From Acidimicrobiaceae bacterium (GTDB lineage Bacteria > Actinomycetota > Acidimicrobiia > Acidimicrobiales > RAAP-2): DNA of 52,042 nucleotides. Positions 7,655-17,388 of the stretch are shown piece after piece. The DNA is taken from positions 7,386 through 59,427 of the forward strand of contig PKXH01000075.1 of NCBI GenBank assembly GCA_003133405.1. Reading direction: 5' to 3'. The translations under genes and the position numbers were made by a program. Within the stretch, counting starts at the first letter, position 1. Every line of letters begins with the position of its first letter. The notes under the pieces were generated by a model. It was not told the DNA's origin. It ran no database searches and saw only the letters and a program-made list of their open reading frames with translations.

Positions 7655-8485
7655 TCACGACTTCGTCGGCGGTGTCACCGCCAACTCGTCGGGCACCGTG
7701 ACGTCAACGACGTCGCCCGGCGCGAGGGTGCTGTGCGCGATCACCGACGCGATGGCGACGAACTTGGCGTGAAGGTTCGTCGCGGGTCCGAGGACAAAAC
7801 TTACCGGGGTGGTCATCTTTAGCGTGACGACACCCTGCGCGTCCTCGGAGATCACCGAGACCTGAGAGCTAAAGGCCCGGGGCAGCTGGCTCGCCACGTA
7901 GGCCGCGCCTCTGCCGGCCCGCGTGTAGGGCCACGTGGCGTTCGTCGGGTGTAAGTACGTCAGTGTGGGCAGATTCGCCGACAGCGGGGCGGGGCCGAGC
8001 GCACGTCCGGCGTCGTCGACGAAGTCGAGCACGTGCGCCGCGCTGAACGCCACGGCCACCGCCGCGCTTTCGTGCACACTCACCACCACCGAGTTCGGCC
8101 AGTGTTTGGTGACCTGCAGGGTGCTGATCCAGGTGAAAGAGGCGAGGTTCTTCTCGATCTGAGCGTCGTTCAACCCAATCATCGAGGGATGGCTCGCCAG
8201 GCCCGAGGCCGCGAGCACCGCGGCGGCGGACTCGTGGCGCAGCCCCACGAAGGTGACGTGTTGGACCCGAAAGTAGGACTGGTTCAAGGTCCACTGCGCG
8301 CCGAGCGCGAGGGCCGTCACGACCAGCCCGATGCTGAGCGTCCACTTGGTGAGTCGACGGAGGCGCCGCCGGGGCCGCGTGGGGCGCTCGCTCTTTGCGC
8401 GCCGGGCCGAGGAGGCGTTGCCTCGAGACGTTTGGCGCGCGCGCGCCGGCGAGCCGGCGACGAGGGTGGCGCCTCGACGACTCAC
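7655..8485 (-). CDS. ftsQ: Cell division protein FtsQ
   Basis: This 276-residue bitopic membrane protein belongs to the divisome. The N-terminal ~45 residues are basic and cytoplasmic. One membrane helix follows (about 46-68, WTLSIGLVVTALALGAQWTL), then a POTRA domain starting Y-F-R-V-Q-H-V-T-F-V-G and the FtsQ/DivIB beta domain with V-V-V-S-V-H-E. FtsQ recruits FtsL and FtsB and regulates septal synthesis. The start GTG overlaps the murB stop (GTGA). Confidence 0.9.
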   Translation of the reverse strand: MSRRGATLVAGSPARARQTSRGNASSARRAKSERPTRPRRRLRRLTKWTLSIGLVVTALALGAQWTLNQSYFRVQHVTFVGLRHESAAAVLAASGLASHPSMIGLNDAQIEKNLASFTWISTLQVTKHWPNSVVVSVHESAAVAVAFSAAHVLDFVDDAGRALGPAPLSANLPTLTYLHPTNATWPYTRAGRGAAYVASQLPRAFSSQVSVISEDAQGVVTLKMTTPVSFVLGPATNLHAKFVAIASVIAHSTLAPGDVVDVTVPDELAVTPPTKS

Positions 8486-9396
8486 GGCGTCACCCCAAAG
8501 CCCACGAATCGGTGTTCGCTGATCAGCGAAACGCCTGAATGTTCTAACACCCGTTCGCGCAACAGATTCATCAGGGCGTACACGTCATCGGCGCTGCCCC
8601 CCGGCTGAGCTTGAATGAAGTTCGCGTGCTTCTCGCTGACGTGGGCCGTTCGAACGCGCAGTCCCTTACCCCCGGCCGCCTCGATGAGGCGCGCCGCGTG
8701 ATCGCCGGGGGGGTTGCGAAAGACGCTGCCGCCGTTGGCGCCCCCGGGCTGGTGCTCGCGACGCCAGCGCACGACCTCGCGCACGCGCCCTTCGGCCGCC
8801 GCCGCCTCGCCCCGCGAGAGCGCCAGGGTCACCGAGAGCACGATGTCCCCGGGGACGAGCGCGCTGGTTCGATAGCCGAGGCCCAGTCGGTCCTTCGACC
8901 ACGACGTCACCTCACCGGCGCGCCAGATAGTGGCACATTCGATCGAACTGGCCATGTCTGATCCGTGACCACCCGCGTTCATCGCCACCGCGCCGCCGAA
9001 GGTACCAGGCACCCCGACCGCCCACTCGAAACCAACGACGCCGTCTCGGGCCAGTCGGCGCGCGGCGATCGGCAGGTCGAGTCCGGCGCCCGCGTCCACG
9101 ATGACGCGCTCACCTTCATCACGCCAGGACATCGTGGCGAACTCGCCCGAGAGATGAACGGCGAGCACATCGTGCTCACCGTCCTGGACGAGCAGGTTCG
9201 ATCCGTTGCCCACCGTCACGAGGTCGAGCCCACACTCGCTCATCAGCGGCGCGAGCTGCGCCAGATCATCGCGCGACGAGAGCGTCACGAGGAGGCGCGC
9301 GCTGCCGCCCACGCGGTAGGTGGTGCGCGCCCCGAGGGGCGCGTGCTGCTCGACCCGCGATCCGCCGAGCGCCACCAGGTCGTCGACGGCACTCAC
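8482..9396 (-). CDS. murB: UDP-N-acetylenolpyruvoylglucosamine reductase MurB
   Basis: This 304-residue FAD enzyme reduces the enolpyruvyl group to give UDP-N-acetylmuramic acid. FAD-binding features include the segment V-G-N-G-S-N-L-L-V and VGVPGTFGGAVAMNAGGHG. The conserved Ser region (N-G-G-S-V-F-R-N-P) and the C-terminal V-S-E-K-H-A-N-F-I containing the catalytic Glu are present. The start is GTG at 9396, overlapping the murC stop (GTGA). The position between murC and ftsQ is typical of actinomycetes. Confidence 0.95.
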   Translation of the reverse strand: MSAVDDLVALGGSRVEQHAPLGARTTYRVGGSARLLVTLSSRDDLAQLAPLMSECGLDLVTVGNGSNLLVQDGEHDVLAVHLSGEFATMSWRDEGERVIVDAGAGLDLPIAARRLARDGVVGFEWAVGVPGTFGGAVAMNAGGHGSDMASSIECATIWRAGEVTSWSKDRLGLGYRTSALVPGDIVLSVTLALSRGEAAAAEGRVREVVRWRREHQPGGANGGSVFRNPPGDHAARLIEAAGGKGLRVRTAHVSEKHANFIQAQPGGSADDVYALMNLLRERVLEHSGVSLISEHRFVGFGVTP

Positions 9397-10757
9397 GTCA
9401 AACCCCCGGGCAGCATGCCAACGATCGTGCCGACATCCCCCGCGCCGAGCACGAGAATCACGTCGCTGTCGCCCACCAGGGCGTTGAGCGACGTGACCAC
9501 GTCGGCCAACTCGGCGCGGTACGACGTGTCCATTGATCGGTCGTAGCGCCCGAGGGCGTCCGCCACGACCTCGCCCGTGACCGACGTGGGATTGGCCTCA
9601 CCGGCGCCGTAGAGATCGGTCACCACGACGTGGCGCGCGCCCTCAAAAGCCGGCGCGAACTGCTCGAGCAGCGCCAACGTTCGCGTGACCCGATGGGGCT
9701 GAAAGACCACCGTCACCCGTTCGTAGCCGGCGGCGCGCGTGGCCTCGAGGGTCGCGGCGATCTCACCGGGCAAGTGGGCGTAGTCCTCATAGACGTCGAC
9801 GCCGCGCCACGCGCCACGGTACTGATAGCGCCGCGGGGCGCCCACAAAGTTCGACAGACCCGCCACCACCGCCTCCTTGGCGATGCCGAGCGTGCGCGCC
9901 AATACCGCCACCACCGCGGCGTTCGCGACGTTGTGCGCGCCCGTGACGCGCAGCGAGATCGCCAGCGTCTCGCCCGGGCCCCGCAGCACGAATGAGGCCC
10001 GTCGACGTTCGAGCTCTAAGTCGCTCACGCGCCAGTCAAAGCCCGGCGAGGTCCCCACCAGCACGACCTCGCGCTGCAGCGTCTCCAGCACGCGCGCGAC
10101 CCCCGCGTCCTCACCCCACGCCACTACCGGTCCGCGGGTGCGAGTCAACAGGTCCGCGAAGGCCGCCTCCACGCCGGCGAGGTTTCGATAGTGATCGAGA
10201 TGATCGGCTTCGACGTTCAACAGGCCGATCGCGAAGGGCGCCAACTCACTAAAGGTGCCGAAACTCTCATCCAGCTCGACGATCAGGTCGCCGTGGCCCC
10301 AGTGGCCGTTCGCGCCCACGCCCAGCACCGGGGCGCCGACGAGCCATCCGTCGTCGCGGCCGGCCGCGAGCGAGACCTGGACCATCATCGAAGTCGCGGT
10401 GGTCTTGCCGTGCGTACCACAGAGCCCGATGACCCGCTTCATGGTGGCCAACTCGTTGAACGCGCCCGCTCGAGTGACCAGTCGTACGCCCGTCGAGCGG
10501 GCCGCGCCCACTTCGGGGTCGTCCAGCGCCACCGCCGGCGACCAGGTCAGCACCTCAACTCCCTCGACGTGGCTCGCGTCGTGACCGACGAACGTGGGGA
10601 TGTGGTGCGCGCGCAACTCCTCGAGCACCGGGGAGTCCACCGCGTCACAGGCACTGACCGACGCGCCCATTTCGCCGAGCAGCAACGCCAGGCCGCTCAT
10701 GCCCGTGCCCCCCGCGCCCATAACGTGCACGCGTCGATCCACTTGGAAGATGCTCAC
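9393..10757 (-). CDS. murC: UDP-N-acetylmuramate--L-alanine ligase MurC
   Basis: This 454-residue Mur ligase adds L-Ala to UDP-MurNAc with ATP. The frame is open far upstream to 11081, but that part is shadow sequence of murG. The true start is GTG at 10757, overlapping the murG stop (GTGA), giving an N-terminus V-S-I-F-Q-V-D-R-R-V-H-V-M-G with the Rossmann G-A-G-G-T-G-M. The ATP-binding motif GTHGKTTATSMM is at about residues 114-125. The central E-A-D-H-L-D-H-Y and C-terminal P-H-R motifs are as expected. Confidence 0.95.
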   Translation of the reverse strand: MSIFQVDRRVHVMGAGGTGMSGLALLLGEMGASVSACDAVDSPVLEELRAHHIPTFVGHDASHVEGVEVLTWSPAVALDDPEVGAARSTGVRLVTRAGAFNELATMKRVIGLCGTHGKTTATSMMVQVSLAAGRDDGWLVGAPVLGVGANGHWGHGDLIVELDESFGTFSELAPFAIGLLNVEADHLDHYRNLAGVEAAFADLLTRTRGPVVAWGEDAGVARVLETLQREVVLVGTSPGFDWRVSDLELERRRASFVLRGPGETLAISLRVTGAHNVANAAVVAVLARTLGIAKEAVVAGLSNFVGAPRRYQYRGAWRGVDVYEDYAHLPGEIAATLEATRAAGYERVTVVFQPHRVTRTLALLEQFAPAFEGARHVVVTDLYGAGEANPTSVTGEVVADALGRYDRSMDTSYRAELADVVTSLNALVGDSDVILVLGAGDVGTIVGMLPGGLT

Positions 10758-11872
10758 GGGCCCGCTCGAAGCTCCACGATCACCGCGGCGATGGCGCGCG
10801 CCGCGCCGGGCCGCGCCAACGTCCCCGCGCCGAGTGACATCGCTCGCCACGTGGCCGGCGCCGCCAACTTCTCGAGCCGCTCGTCCAACGCCTCGCCGGT
10901 GCACTGATCGTTTCGCAGCAGCACCGCGCCCCCGGCGCGCACCACCGCGTCGGCGTTCTTCGTCTGGTGATCGTCGGGCGCGCCGGCCAACGGCACCAGG
11001 ATCGACGGAATCGACAGCGCCGTCAGTTCCGCCACCGTCGTGGCCCCGGCGCGACACACCGCGACGTCGCACACTCCCCACAGCTCGACCATGTCGGCGA
11101 ACGCCACGACCCGGTAGTCGAGTCCACTGGTCGAAGGCGCGCGCGAGCGCACGCGCTCGTAGTCACGTTGACCGGTCACGTGAAGGATCGCCCGATCCCG
11201 TCGCGACGCCCACCTCGTGGCCAACTCACTGACCGCCTCGTTCACGCGCAAAGCGCCCAGCGAACCGCTCATCACCACCACCACGACCTGTTCGGGTTCG
11301 ATCGGGGGCGTCGCGGCCGCCTTGGCGAGCACCCGGGCCTCGGGGGATCGGTCGAGGTGTTCGATCGCCTCGCGCAGCGGCGCACCCGTCACCACCACGT
11401 TCTCCCCGGGCGAAGGAAACGCGCAGCATCGCTTGGCGGCGTAGCGGGCAAACCTCCGCTGGGCCGCGCCGGGTGTCGCGTCGAGCTCTACGAGCACCAG
11501 GGGCGTGCCCCAACACCGCGCTGCGAAGGAGACCGCGAAGGACGCGTACCCGCCCACCGACACCACCACCGAAGGGCGCCAGCGCTTGACCAAGAAGAGG
11601 GACCCCAACACCGCAACGAGCAGGCCCAGCGTCGCCGCGACGTTACGCCCTAAGTCCGCCACGCGCCGCGAGCGTTGCAGACCGCGTCCCGGCAAGAGGG
11701 TGAGGGCAACGTCGCCCCCGCCGAGTAGTCGCCGTTCTTGGCCACGGCGACTACCGACGAAGCGAAGGTCGCCGCCCGATAGACCGTGTTGGCGCAGCGC
11801 CTCGGCGATTGCCTGCATCGGAAAGACGTGCCCCCCAGTCCCGCCGCCGGTGATGATGACGGGACCGGCCAT
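10754..11872 (-). CDS. murG: MurG, lipid II-forming GlcNAc transferase
   Basis: This 372-residue peripheral membrane GT28 glycosyltransferase moves GlcNAc from UDP-GlcNAc to lipid I. The N-terminal acceptor loop GGGTGGHVFPMQAIAEAL and the second glycine motif V-S-V-G-G-Y-A-S-F are intact. The C-terminal donor domain has V-M-S-G-S-L-G-A and CRAGATTVAELTAL. The start ATG shares a base with the ftsW stop (TAATG). Confidence 0.95.
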   Translation of the reverse strand: MAGPVIITGGGTGGHVFPMQAIAEALRQHGLSGGDLRFVGSRRGQERRLLGGGDVALTLLPGRGLQRSRRVADLGRNVAATLGLLVAVLGSLFLVKRWRPSVVVSVGGYASFAVSFAARCWGTPLVLVELDATPGAAQRRFARYAAKRCCAFPSPGENVVVTGAPLREAIEHLDRSPEARVLAKAAATPPIEPEQVVVVVMSGSLGALRVNEAVSELATRWASRRDRAILHVTGQRDYERVRSRAPSTSGLDYRVVAFADMVELWGVCDVAVCRAGATTVAELTALSIPSILVPLAGAPDDHQTKNADAVVRAGGAVLLRNDQCTGEALDERLEKLAAPATWRAMSLGAGTLARPGAARAIAAVIVELRAGP

Positions 11873-13110
11873 TAGTGCCCCTGTCGGTAGCGGCCCGCGA
11901 CCGGTTGACGTTCAGGGGGACGAGGACGCGCGCGCTCGACGGTCTTTCGAAAATCCGTCAGCCGGTACTCTCGGATCGTGAGGTCGCCCGCGCGACTCTT
12001 GTCGTGGGCGATGTTATAGAGCAGTCCGACCGCGAAGAGTTCGGTAATCAGCGCCGTACCCCCGTAGGAGAAGAAGGGCAACGGTACGCCCGTGACGGCC
12101 CACCACCCCACCACCGAAGAGATATTGATTAACGCCTCGACGCAGATCCACGTCGTGATGCCCACCGCGAGCATTCGATAGACCTGATTCGAGCACTGCT
12201 GGGCGATACGCACCGACACCATCAAGAACGCCACGAACAACGCCAGGACCGCCAGCGCGCCGATGAGGCCGAGCTCTTCGCCGATGATCGTGAAGATGAA
12301 GTCGGTATGGGGGTTGGGCAACAGCCCCCACTTCTCGCGGCTGTGGCCCAGTCCCAGTCCCGTCACTCCCCCCACGCCCAAGCCGATGCGCGACTGCAAA
12401 AGTTGATAGCCGCTGCCGAGCAGATTGGTGTTGGGGTGCAAGAACGAGAAGAAGCGCCGGGCGGCGTAGGGCTTGACGAGCAGATAGGCCCCCACGGCCA
12501 CGCCCGACAGCAGAACGATCCGAACGAGCAGACGAGAAGAGAGCCCGGCGACGGCGAGCATCGACACGGCGATCGCCAGCACCACTGACGTGGTGCCGAT
12601 ATCGGGTTCGAGCACGATCAAGCCACATCCCAACCAGATGGGCGAGGTCCAGATGAGCAACTGTCGCCAGTTGTTCAGTTCGTCGTGATGGTGCTGGACC
12701 AGCCACGCGATAAAGATCACGCAAAAGAGTTTGAACAGCTCCGACGGCTGCAGGTTGATCAGGTGCAGGTTGAGCCAGCGCTTTCCGCCGTTCGTCGTGA
12801 CGCCCACGGCCTTCACCGCGAGCAGGAGCACCAGGCCCACCACGATCAGCAGGGGTGCGTGACGTACCAGTTTCTCGAGCCGCACCCGCGCCGCGAGGTA
12901 GAGCGCGAAGACGCCCAAGCACAGGTAGGCCACGTCGTGCGCCATGATCGAAAAGGCCGCGCCGTTGGCGGCCTGACCCTCACTGGCCGAGGCGACGAAG
13001 ATCGTGCCAAAGATCACGAGGGCCGTGGTGATAGCGATCAGGGTCCGGCCCACGGCGCTCCCGCGAGGCAGCGGCTGAACGAAACGGTGGGCCGCCTGAC
13101 GCGTCGACAC
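11872..13110 (-). CDS. ftsW: SEDS peptidoglycan polymerase FtsW
   Basis: This 412-residue polytopic protein has about ten hydrophobic segments. It is the septal glycan polymerase partner of the FtsI transpeptidase. SEDS signatures include N-G-G-K-R-W-L, LGLGHSREKWGLLPNPHTD and F-I-F-T-I-I-G-E-E-L-G-L. The start is GTG at 13110, directly abutting the mraY stop. In most actinomycetes murD lies between mraY and ftsW; here nothing does. Confidence 0.94.
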   Translation of the reverse strand: MSTRQAAHRFVQPLPRGSAVGRTLIAITTALVIFGTIFVASASEGQAANGAAFSIMAHDVAYLCLGVFALYLAARVRLEKLVRHAPLLIVVGLVLLLAVKAVGVTTNGGKRWLNLHLINLQPSELFKLFCVIFIAWLVQHHHDELNNWRQLLIWTSPIWLGCGLIVLEPDIGTTSVVLAIAVSMLAVAGLSSRLLVRIVLLSGVAVGAYLLVKPYAARRFFSFLHPNTNLLGSGYQLLQSRIGLGVGGVTGLGLGHSREKWGLLPNPHTDFIFTIIGEELGLIGALAVLALFVAFLMVSVRIAQQCSNQVYRMLAVGITTWICVEALINISSVVGWWAVTGVPLPFFSYGGTALITELFAVGLLYNIAHDKSRAGDLTIREYRLTDFRKTVERARPRPPERQPVAGRYRQGH

Positions 13111-14145
13111 TCACGCCACCTTGGCGATCTTGAGAAAGTCGCCGTAGAAGATGCCGAGCCCGAGCATCGCCAAAAGCCCCGCGAGAATCCAGAAACGGAT
13201 GAGGACCGTGGTCTCGGGCCAGCCCCGAAGCTCGAAGTGATGGTGAAAGGGCGCCATGCGAAAGACGCGTCGGCCGAAGAGACGAAAGCTCACGACCTGA
13301 AGGATCACCGAGGCGGTCTCGGCGACGAAGAGTCCGCCAATGACCACCAGCAAGAGATCGAGATTCATCAAGAGGCACAGCGCCCCCAGACCGGTGCCGA
13401 CCGCCAGTGATCCAGTATCGCCCATGATGATTCGCGCCGGCGCCGCGTTCCACCAGAGAAAGCCGAGACACGCGCCCACAAGGCCCACCGCGACGAGTCC
13501 GAGATCGAGCGCCGCGTGAAGTTGGTAGATCCCAAAGTGGCGAAACTGCCAGTAACCGATGATGGATAAGACGCCGAAACAGAAGGTGGCGGAACCGGCC
13601 GCCAGACCGTCCAGGCCGTCGGTCAGATTCACCGCGTTGGACGTTGCGATGATGACAAAGACCGCGAGCAAGAACCAGCCCGTCGAGGTCAAGTTCCATC
13701 CGGGCAGCGAGAACCGAGTGAAGGAGAGATTGGTCGACGTGTGCACCCACGTCAGCGCCAGCACCGCGAAGACTCCGGCAATGACGAGCTGACCGATCAG
13801 CTTGCCCAGTTTGTTAAGACCCAAATTGCGAGCGTTACGAATGGCCACGTAGTCGTCCACGAAACCCAAGAGTCCCGACGCGACGATGACCAGTACCGCC
13901 AGGATGCCCGCGCGCGTGAACGGGAACGACGTGGCGACGTGGCCCATCAGGTAGCCGAGCACCGCGGCCAGCACGATGATCACCCCACCCATGGTGGGTG
14001 TGCCCGCCTTATGGTGATGGGTCGAGGGACCGTCTTCACGAATCTGTTGGCCGAGAGATCGGGCCCGCAAGAATCTCATCCACAGCGGCGTGAGCAGCAA
14101 CGCACAGAGGAATCCGACGCCGCCCGACTTCATCAAACTCAACAT
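13111..14145 (-). CDS. mraY: Phospho-MurNAc-pentapeptide translocase MraY
   Basis: This 344-residue membrane enzyme transfers phospho-MurNAc-pentapeptide to undecaprenyl phosphate to make lipid I. About ten membrane segments are visible. Conserved elements are K-A-G-T-P-T-M-G-G, the catalytic Asp pair in F-V-D-D-Y-V, N-L-T-D-G-L-D-G-L-A-A-G, and the C-terminal P-F-H-H-H-F-E-L-R-G-W-P-E. It follows murE after only seven bases; murF, the usual gene in between, is missing. Confidence 0.96.
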   Translation of the reverse strand: MLSLMKSGGVGFLCALLLTPLWMRFLRARSLGQQIREDGPSTHHHKAGTPTMGGVIIVLAAVLGYLMGHVATSFPFTRAGILAVLVIVASGLLGFVDDYVAIRNARNLGLNKLGKLIGQLVIAGVFAVLALTWVHTSTNLSFTRFSLPGWNLTSTGWFLLAVFVIIATSNAVNLTDGLDGLAAGSATFCFGVLSIIGYWQFRHFGIYQLHAALDLGLVAVGLVGACLGFLWWNAAPARIIMGDTGSLAVGTGLGALCLLMNLDLLLVVIGGLFVAETASVILQVVSFRLFGRRVFRMAPFHHHFELRGWPETTVLIRFWILAGLLAMLGLGIFYGDFLKIAKVA

Positions 14146-14152
14146 GTTCGCC

Positions 14153-15553
14153 TCACTTCAAGAGCTCCTCAGCCACGACACGATCATCGAAGGGCAACAC
14201 CAGATCGCCCACCGTCCGGGTCGATTCGTGACCCTTGCCGGCGATCACCACGACGTCGCCGGACTGCGCGCTGGCCAGGGCGCGAACGATCGCCTGACGA
14301 CGATCGGGTTCGCGAACGACTTGGGCGCCAGGCGCCGCGCCCACCAGCACGGCATCAATAATGTCATCTGGCCCCTCGGAACGGGGGTTATCCGACGTCA
14401 CGATCGTCAAATCCGAGTTCGTCGAGACGACCCGACCCATTTCGGGCCGTTTGGTCCGGTCTCGATCGCCGCCCGCGCCAAAGACGGTGATGATTCGCCC
14501 GCCGGGCTGAAGCTTTCGCACGTCGCTCAAGAGTCGTAACAGACCCTCGGGCGTGTGGGCGTAATCGACAATGACGGTGACGCCTTCGCCATAGAGCACG
14601 TCGAAGCGCCCGGGGATCGACGCCACTTCGCCCATCGACGCCGCCACCCGCTCGTCACTCACGCCAAGGGTACTCATGATGGCCATCGCGAGCAGCGCGT
14701 TGTCGACGTTGTAATCCCCCACGAGGGGCGAGTTGACGAGGTGACCGCGCCAAAAGAATGTCGAACCCCGCAGGGAGCTTTCGACGTCGACGGCGTCACG
14801 TCGTGAGACCCGCGTCACCGGCAGCGCGGTCATCTCGGCGAGACGCTCTCCGTACGCGTCGTCGGTCCAGATGACGGCGCGCTTGGCGTGCTCGGGCGTA
14901 AACAGTGAGGCCTTGGCCAAAAAGTACTGTTCCATCGTGTCGTGATAATCGAGATGGTCGTGGCTGAGATTGGTGAACGCCGCGACACAAAAGCGCAGTC
15001 CCGCCACGCGACGTTGATCCAGCGCGTGACTCGAGACCTCGATCGCGACGAGAGAATCGGGCGTCGCGGCATCGAAACGCACAATCAGCGCGGCGAGGCT
15101 TCGATAGAGTTCAGGCGCCGCGGGGGTCGTTCGAGGGTTGGTCAACGTACCGATACTCGCGGCGTTCCAGGACAACGCGTGGGCCAACGAGCCCACGAGG
15201 GTCGTGACGCTGGTCTTGCCATTCGTTCCGGTGACCGCGACCAACTTGGCCCGGGTTTCGGGATGCCCCACGACGGCGGCACTGGCGTGCGCGAGGAGGG
15301 CGGGCAACTGCGTCGTTGGCACCACGACGACGGGAACTGAACTCTCAACCGGCCGATCCGACACGACACAGACGGCGCCACGCTCCGTCGCGTCCTTGGC
15401 GAACTTGGCCCCGTGTTGGCGAGTGCCGGGCATCGCGAAGAAGAGCGTACCGGGCTCGCACTGGCGCGAATCGATCTCAACGCGCGTCACTTCAAGACTG
15501 CTCGTCGACACGTCGAGCGAGACGTCGTCCAGGATGTCGCCGAGTTGCATCAC
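14153..15553 (-). CDS. murE: UDP-MurNAc-tripeptide synthetase MurE (meso-DAP type)
   Basis: This 466-residue Mur ligase adds the third residue to UDP-MurNAc-L-Ala-D-Glu. The ATP motif GTNGKTS is at about residues 109-115 and the lysine-containing segment L-D-Y-H-D-T-M-E-Q-Y-F-L-A-K follows. The DNPR motif at about 388-391 is the known marker for meso-diaminopimelate, so the cell wall is inferred to be of that type. GTG at 15553 overlaps the ftsI stop; an ATG at 15550 is an equally possible start. Confidence 0.94.
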   Translation of the reverse strand: MMQLGDILDDVSLDVSTSSLEVTRVEIDSRQCEPGTLFFAMPGTRQHGAKFAKDATERGAVCVVSDRPVESSVPVVVVPTTQLPALLAHASAAVVGHPETRAKLVAVTGTNGKTSVTTLVGSLAHALSWNAASIGTLTNPRTTPAAPELYRSLAALIVRFDAATPDSLVAIEVSSHALDQRRVAGLRFCVAAFTNLSHDHLDYHDTMEQYFLAKASLFTPEHAKRAVIWTDDAYGERLAEMTALPVTRVSRRDAVDVESSLRGSTFFWRGHLVNSPLVGDYNVDNALLAMAIMSTLGVSDERVAASMGEVASIPGRFDVLYGEGVTVIVDYAHTPEGLLRLLSDVRKLQPGGRIITVFGAGGDRDRTKRPEMGRVVSTNSDLTIVTSDNPRSEGPDDIIDAVLVGAAPGAQVVREPDRRQAIVRALASAQSGDVVVIAGKGHESTRTVGDLVLPFDDRVVAEELLK

Positions 15554-17388
15554 GTCACGTCCGACGAGAAGCTGGCGCCCACGCCCGTGAGGGGTTTCTG
15601 TTGGACACCGTTGGAAGGAATTCCGTAGTGGTGCAGCGCGTACGACATGACCTCTTGGAACACGGGCGCCGAGACGGCGCCGCCGTAGATATCCGTCAAG
15701 GGACGTTCGATAACCACGATCATCGAAAGTACGGGGTTGTTCGCGGGCGCGAAACCCACGAACGTGGCGTTGTAGTTGCCCGAGAGCAGCAAGTCGCGTC
15801 CCGGGTAGGGCATCGACGCGGTGCCGGTCTTGCCCGCGACGCTGTAGCCCGGGATGATGGCGTTGGTGCCGGTCCCGTTGAGGACCACTTGTTCGAGCAT
15901 CTTGATCATCGTGGCGTCCACGCTCGTTGAAAGCGCGACGCGCGTGATACTCGCCGGCGTGGCCTTTAACGCGCCGTCGGCGTAGATGTAACCGCGAACC
16001 AGTTTCGGTTCGACGAAGACCCCACCGTTCGCAATGGCGTTGTAGGCGTCGAGCACTTGGATGGCGGGTACGGCGTCAACCTGACCGATGGGCAGCGCCA
16101 CTTGGTCGCTCGCGTACCAGTTGGAGGCATTCACGAGCAGGCCCGACGTCTCGCCGGGGTAGTTCACCGAGGTTGGCTGACCAAAGCCCAGCCGTTCGAC
16201 CTGGGCCAGGATTCCCGCTTCACCCACGCGGGTACCCACCTCGTAAGTGCCGATGTTGGAGGACTGGGCGAGCACCTCGGTCGCGGTCAGATGTTCCACG
16301 CCGTGACTCTCGGCGTCGTGGAAGAGTCGTCCGCCCACCACCACCGAATTGGGCACCGAAAAGACGGTGTTGGGCGTGATGAGACCGGCCTGGAGCGCCG
16401 CGGAGAACGTGACGACTTTAAACACGGAGCCCGGTTCGTACGCTTGTGAGAAGGCCAGGTTATTGATCGTCTGCTGAATGCCGGCGACGCCCACGTTCTT
16501 ACCCCACGTGGAGATCGGACCGAGAACCCCGGCGGTGGTCTTGGTATTGACGAGCGACGCGTCCGCGAGAATCTCGCCGGTCTTCACATCCATCACGACG
16601 GCCAAGCCCGTTAGTCCATCAGTGGTCGCTAACTCTTGGGCCAGATCACGCTCCGTGACGTACTGAAGTGAGGAGTCCAGTGTCAGTTCGAGACCAACGC
16701 CCGGTTTGGCTTTACGAATAACCGCGGAGTGCGAGGCCGGTAGATTGACGCCCGAAGAAGAGACGAACTCTCGAGTGATCCCCGTCTGGCCGGCCAGCAC
16801 CTTTTGATACTGGTATTCCAGGCCCGCTGATCCGGCCCCATTCGCGTTGACCCCACCCAGCAACGACGTCGCGAGCGTGCCGTCCGGGTACGTGCGCACC
16901 GACGAATTTTCAACGACGATACCGGGGAACACCAGCGACGCCACCCGGCGTCCATCGGCGAGATCGAGCTGGTTGTTCACAATCACGTAGCCACTCTTCT
17001 TCGAGAGCAGTGCCGTCAACTTCGGCACCGGTACGTGTACCAGGGGGGACATCGCGGCCGCTTCACTTGCCGCGTTCGAGATCTGAAAGTCGTCGGCAAT
17101 AACGAGCGACGTGGGTCGCGACACCGCCAACGTCTCACCGTGACGGTCGTAAATGCCGCCACGCAGGGCCGTCGTCGTGAGATCCACTCGAACTTGCGCG
17201 ACAGAGAGTTTGGCGTAGTGCGCGTGGTCGAGGACCTGCAAGAAGATGAGGCGAACGCCCAGCGCTCCGAAGGCCAAGGCGAGGACCGCGCGCAGCAAGA
17301 GAAGGCGCCGCCGTCCACGGGGCTTGACCGGTCGTGGATCGTTGGAGGCGCGTACGCGACTATGCGTCGAAGTCTGATGCGTGCTCAC
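15550..17388 (-). CDS. ftsI: Septal peptidoglycan transpeptidase FtsI (class B PBP)
   Basis: This 612-residue protein has a basic N-terminus and one membrane helix (about 28-48). The class B dimerisation domain follows, then the transpeptidase domain with the active-site motif SVFK (in Y-E-P-G-S-V-F-K), S-S-N (A-Q-S-S-N-I-G-T) and K-T-G-T-A. It crosslinks septal peptidoglycan in complex with FtsW. No C-terminal PASTA repeats are present. The start GTG overlaps the stop of the ftsL-like gene. Confidence 0.95.
   Translation of the reverse strand: MSTHQTSTHSRVRASNDPRPVKPRGRRRLLLLRAVLALAFGALGVRLIFLQVLDHAHYAKLSVAQVRVDLTTTALRGGIYDRHGETLAVSRPTSLVIADDFQISNAASEAAAMSPLVHVPVPKLTALLSKKSGYVIVNNQLDLADGRRVASLVFPGIVVENSSVRTYPDGTLATSLLGGVNANGAGSAGLEYQYQKVLAGQTGITREFVSSSGVNLPASHSAVIRKAKPGVGLELTLDSSLQYVTERDLAQELATTDGLTGLAVVMDVKTGEILADASLVNTKTTAGVLGPISTWGKNVGVAGIQQTINNLAFSQAYEPGSVFKVVTFSAALQAGLITPNTVFSVPNSVVVGGRLFHDAESHGVEHLTATEVLAQSSNIGTYEVGTRVGEAGILAQVERLGFGQPTSVNYPGETSGLLVNASNWYASDQVALPIGQVDAVPAIQVLDAYNAIANGGVFVEPKLVRGYIYADGALKATPASITRVALSTSVDATMIKMLEQVVLNGTGTNAIIPGYSVAGKTGTASMPYPGRDLLLSGNYNATFVGFAPANNPVLSMIVVIERPLTDIYGGAVSAPVFQEVMSYALHHYGIPSNGVQQKPLTGVGASFSSDVT

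Noticed and set aside
10758-11081. Long N-terminal extension of murC
   Set aside because: The extension is Arg/Gly-rich shadow sequence of murG; the GTGA junction at 10757 gives the standard MurC start.
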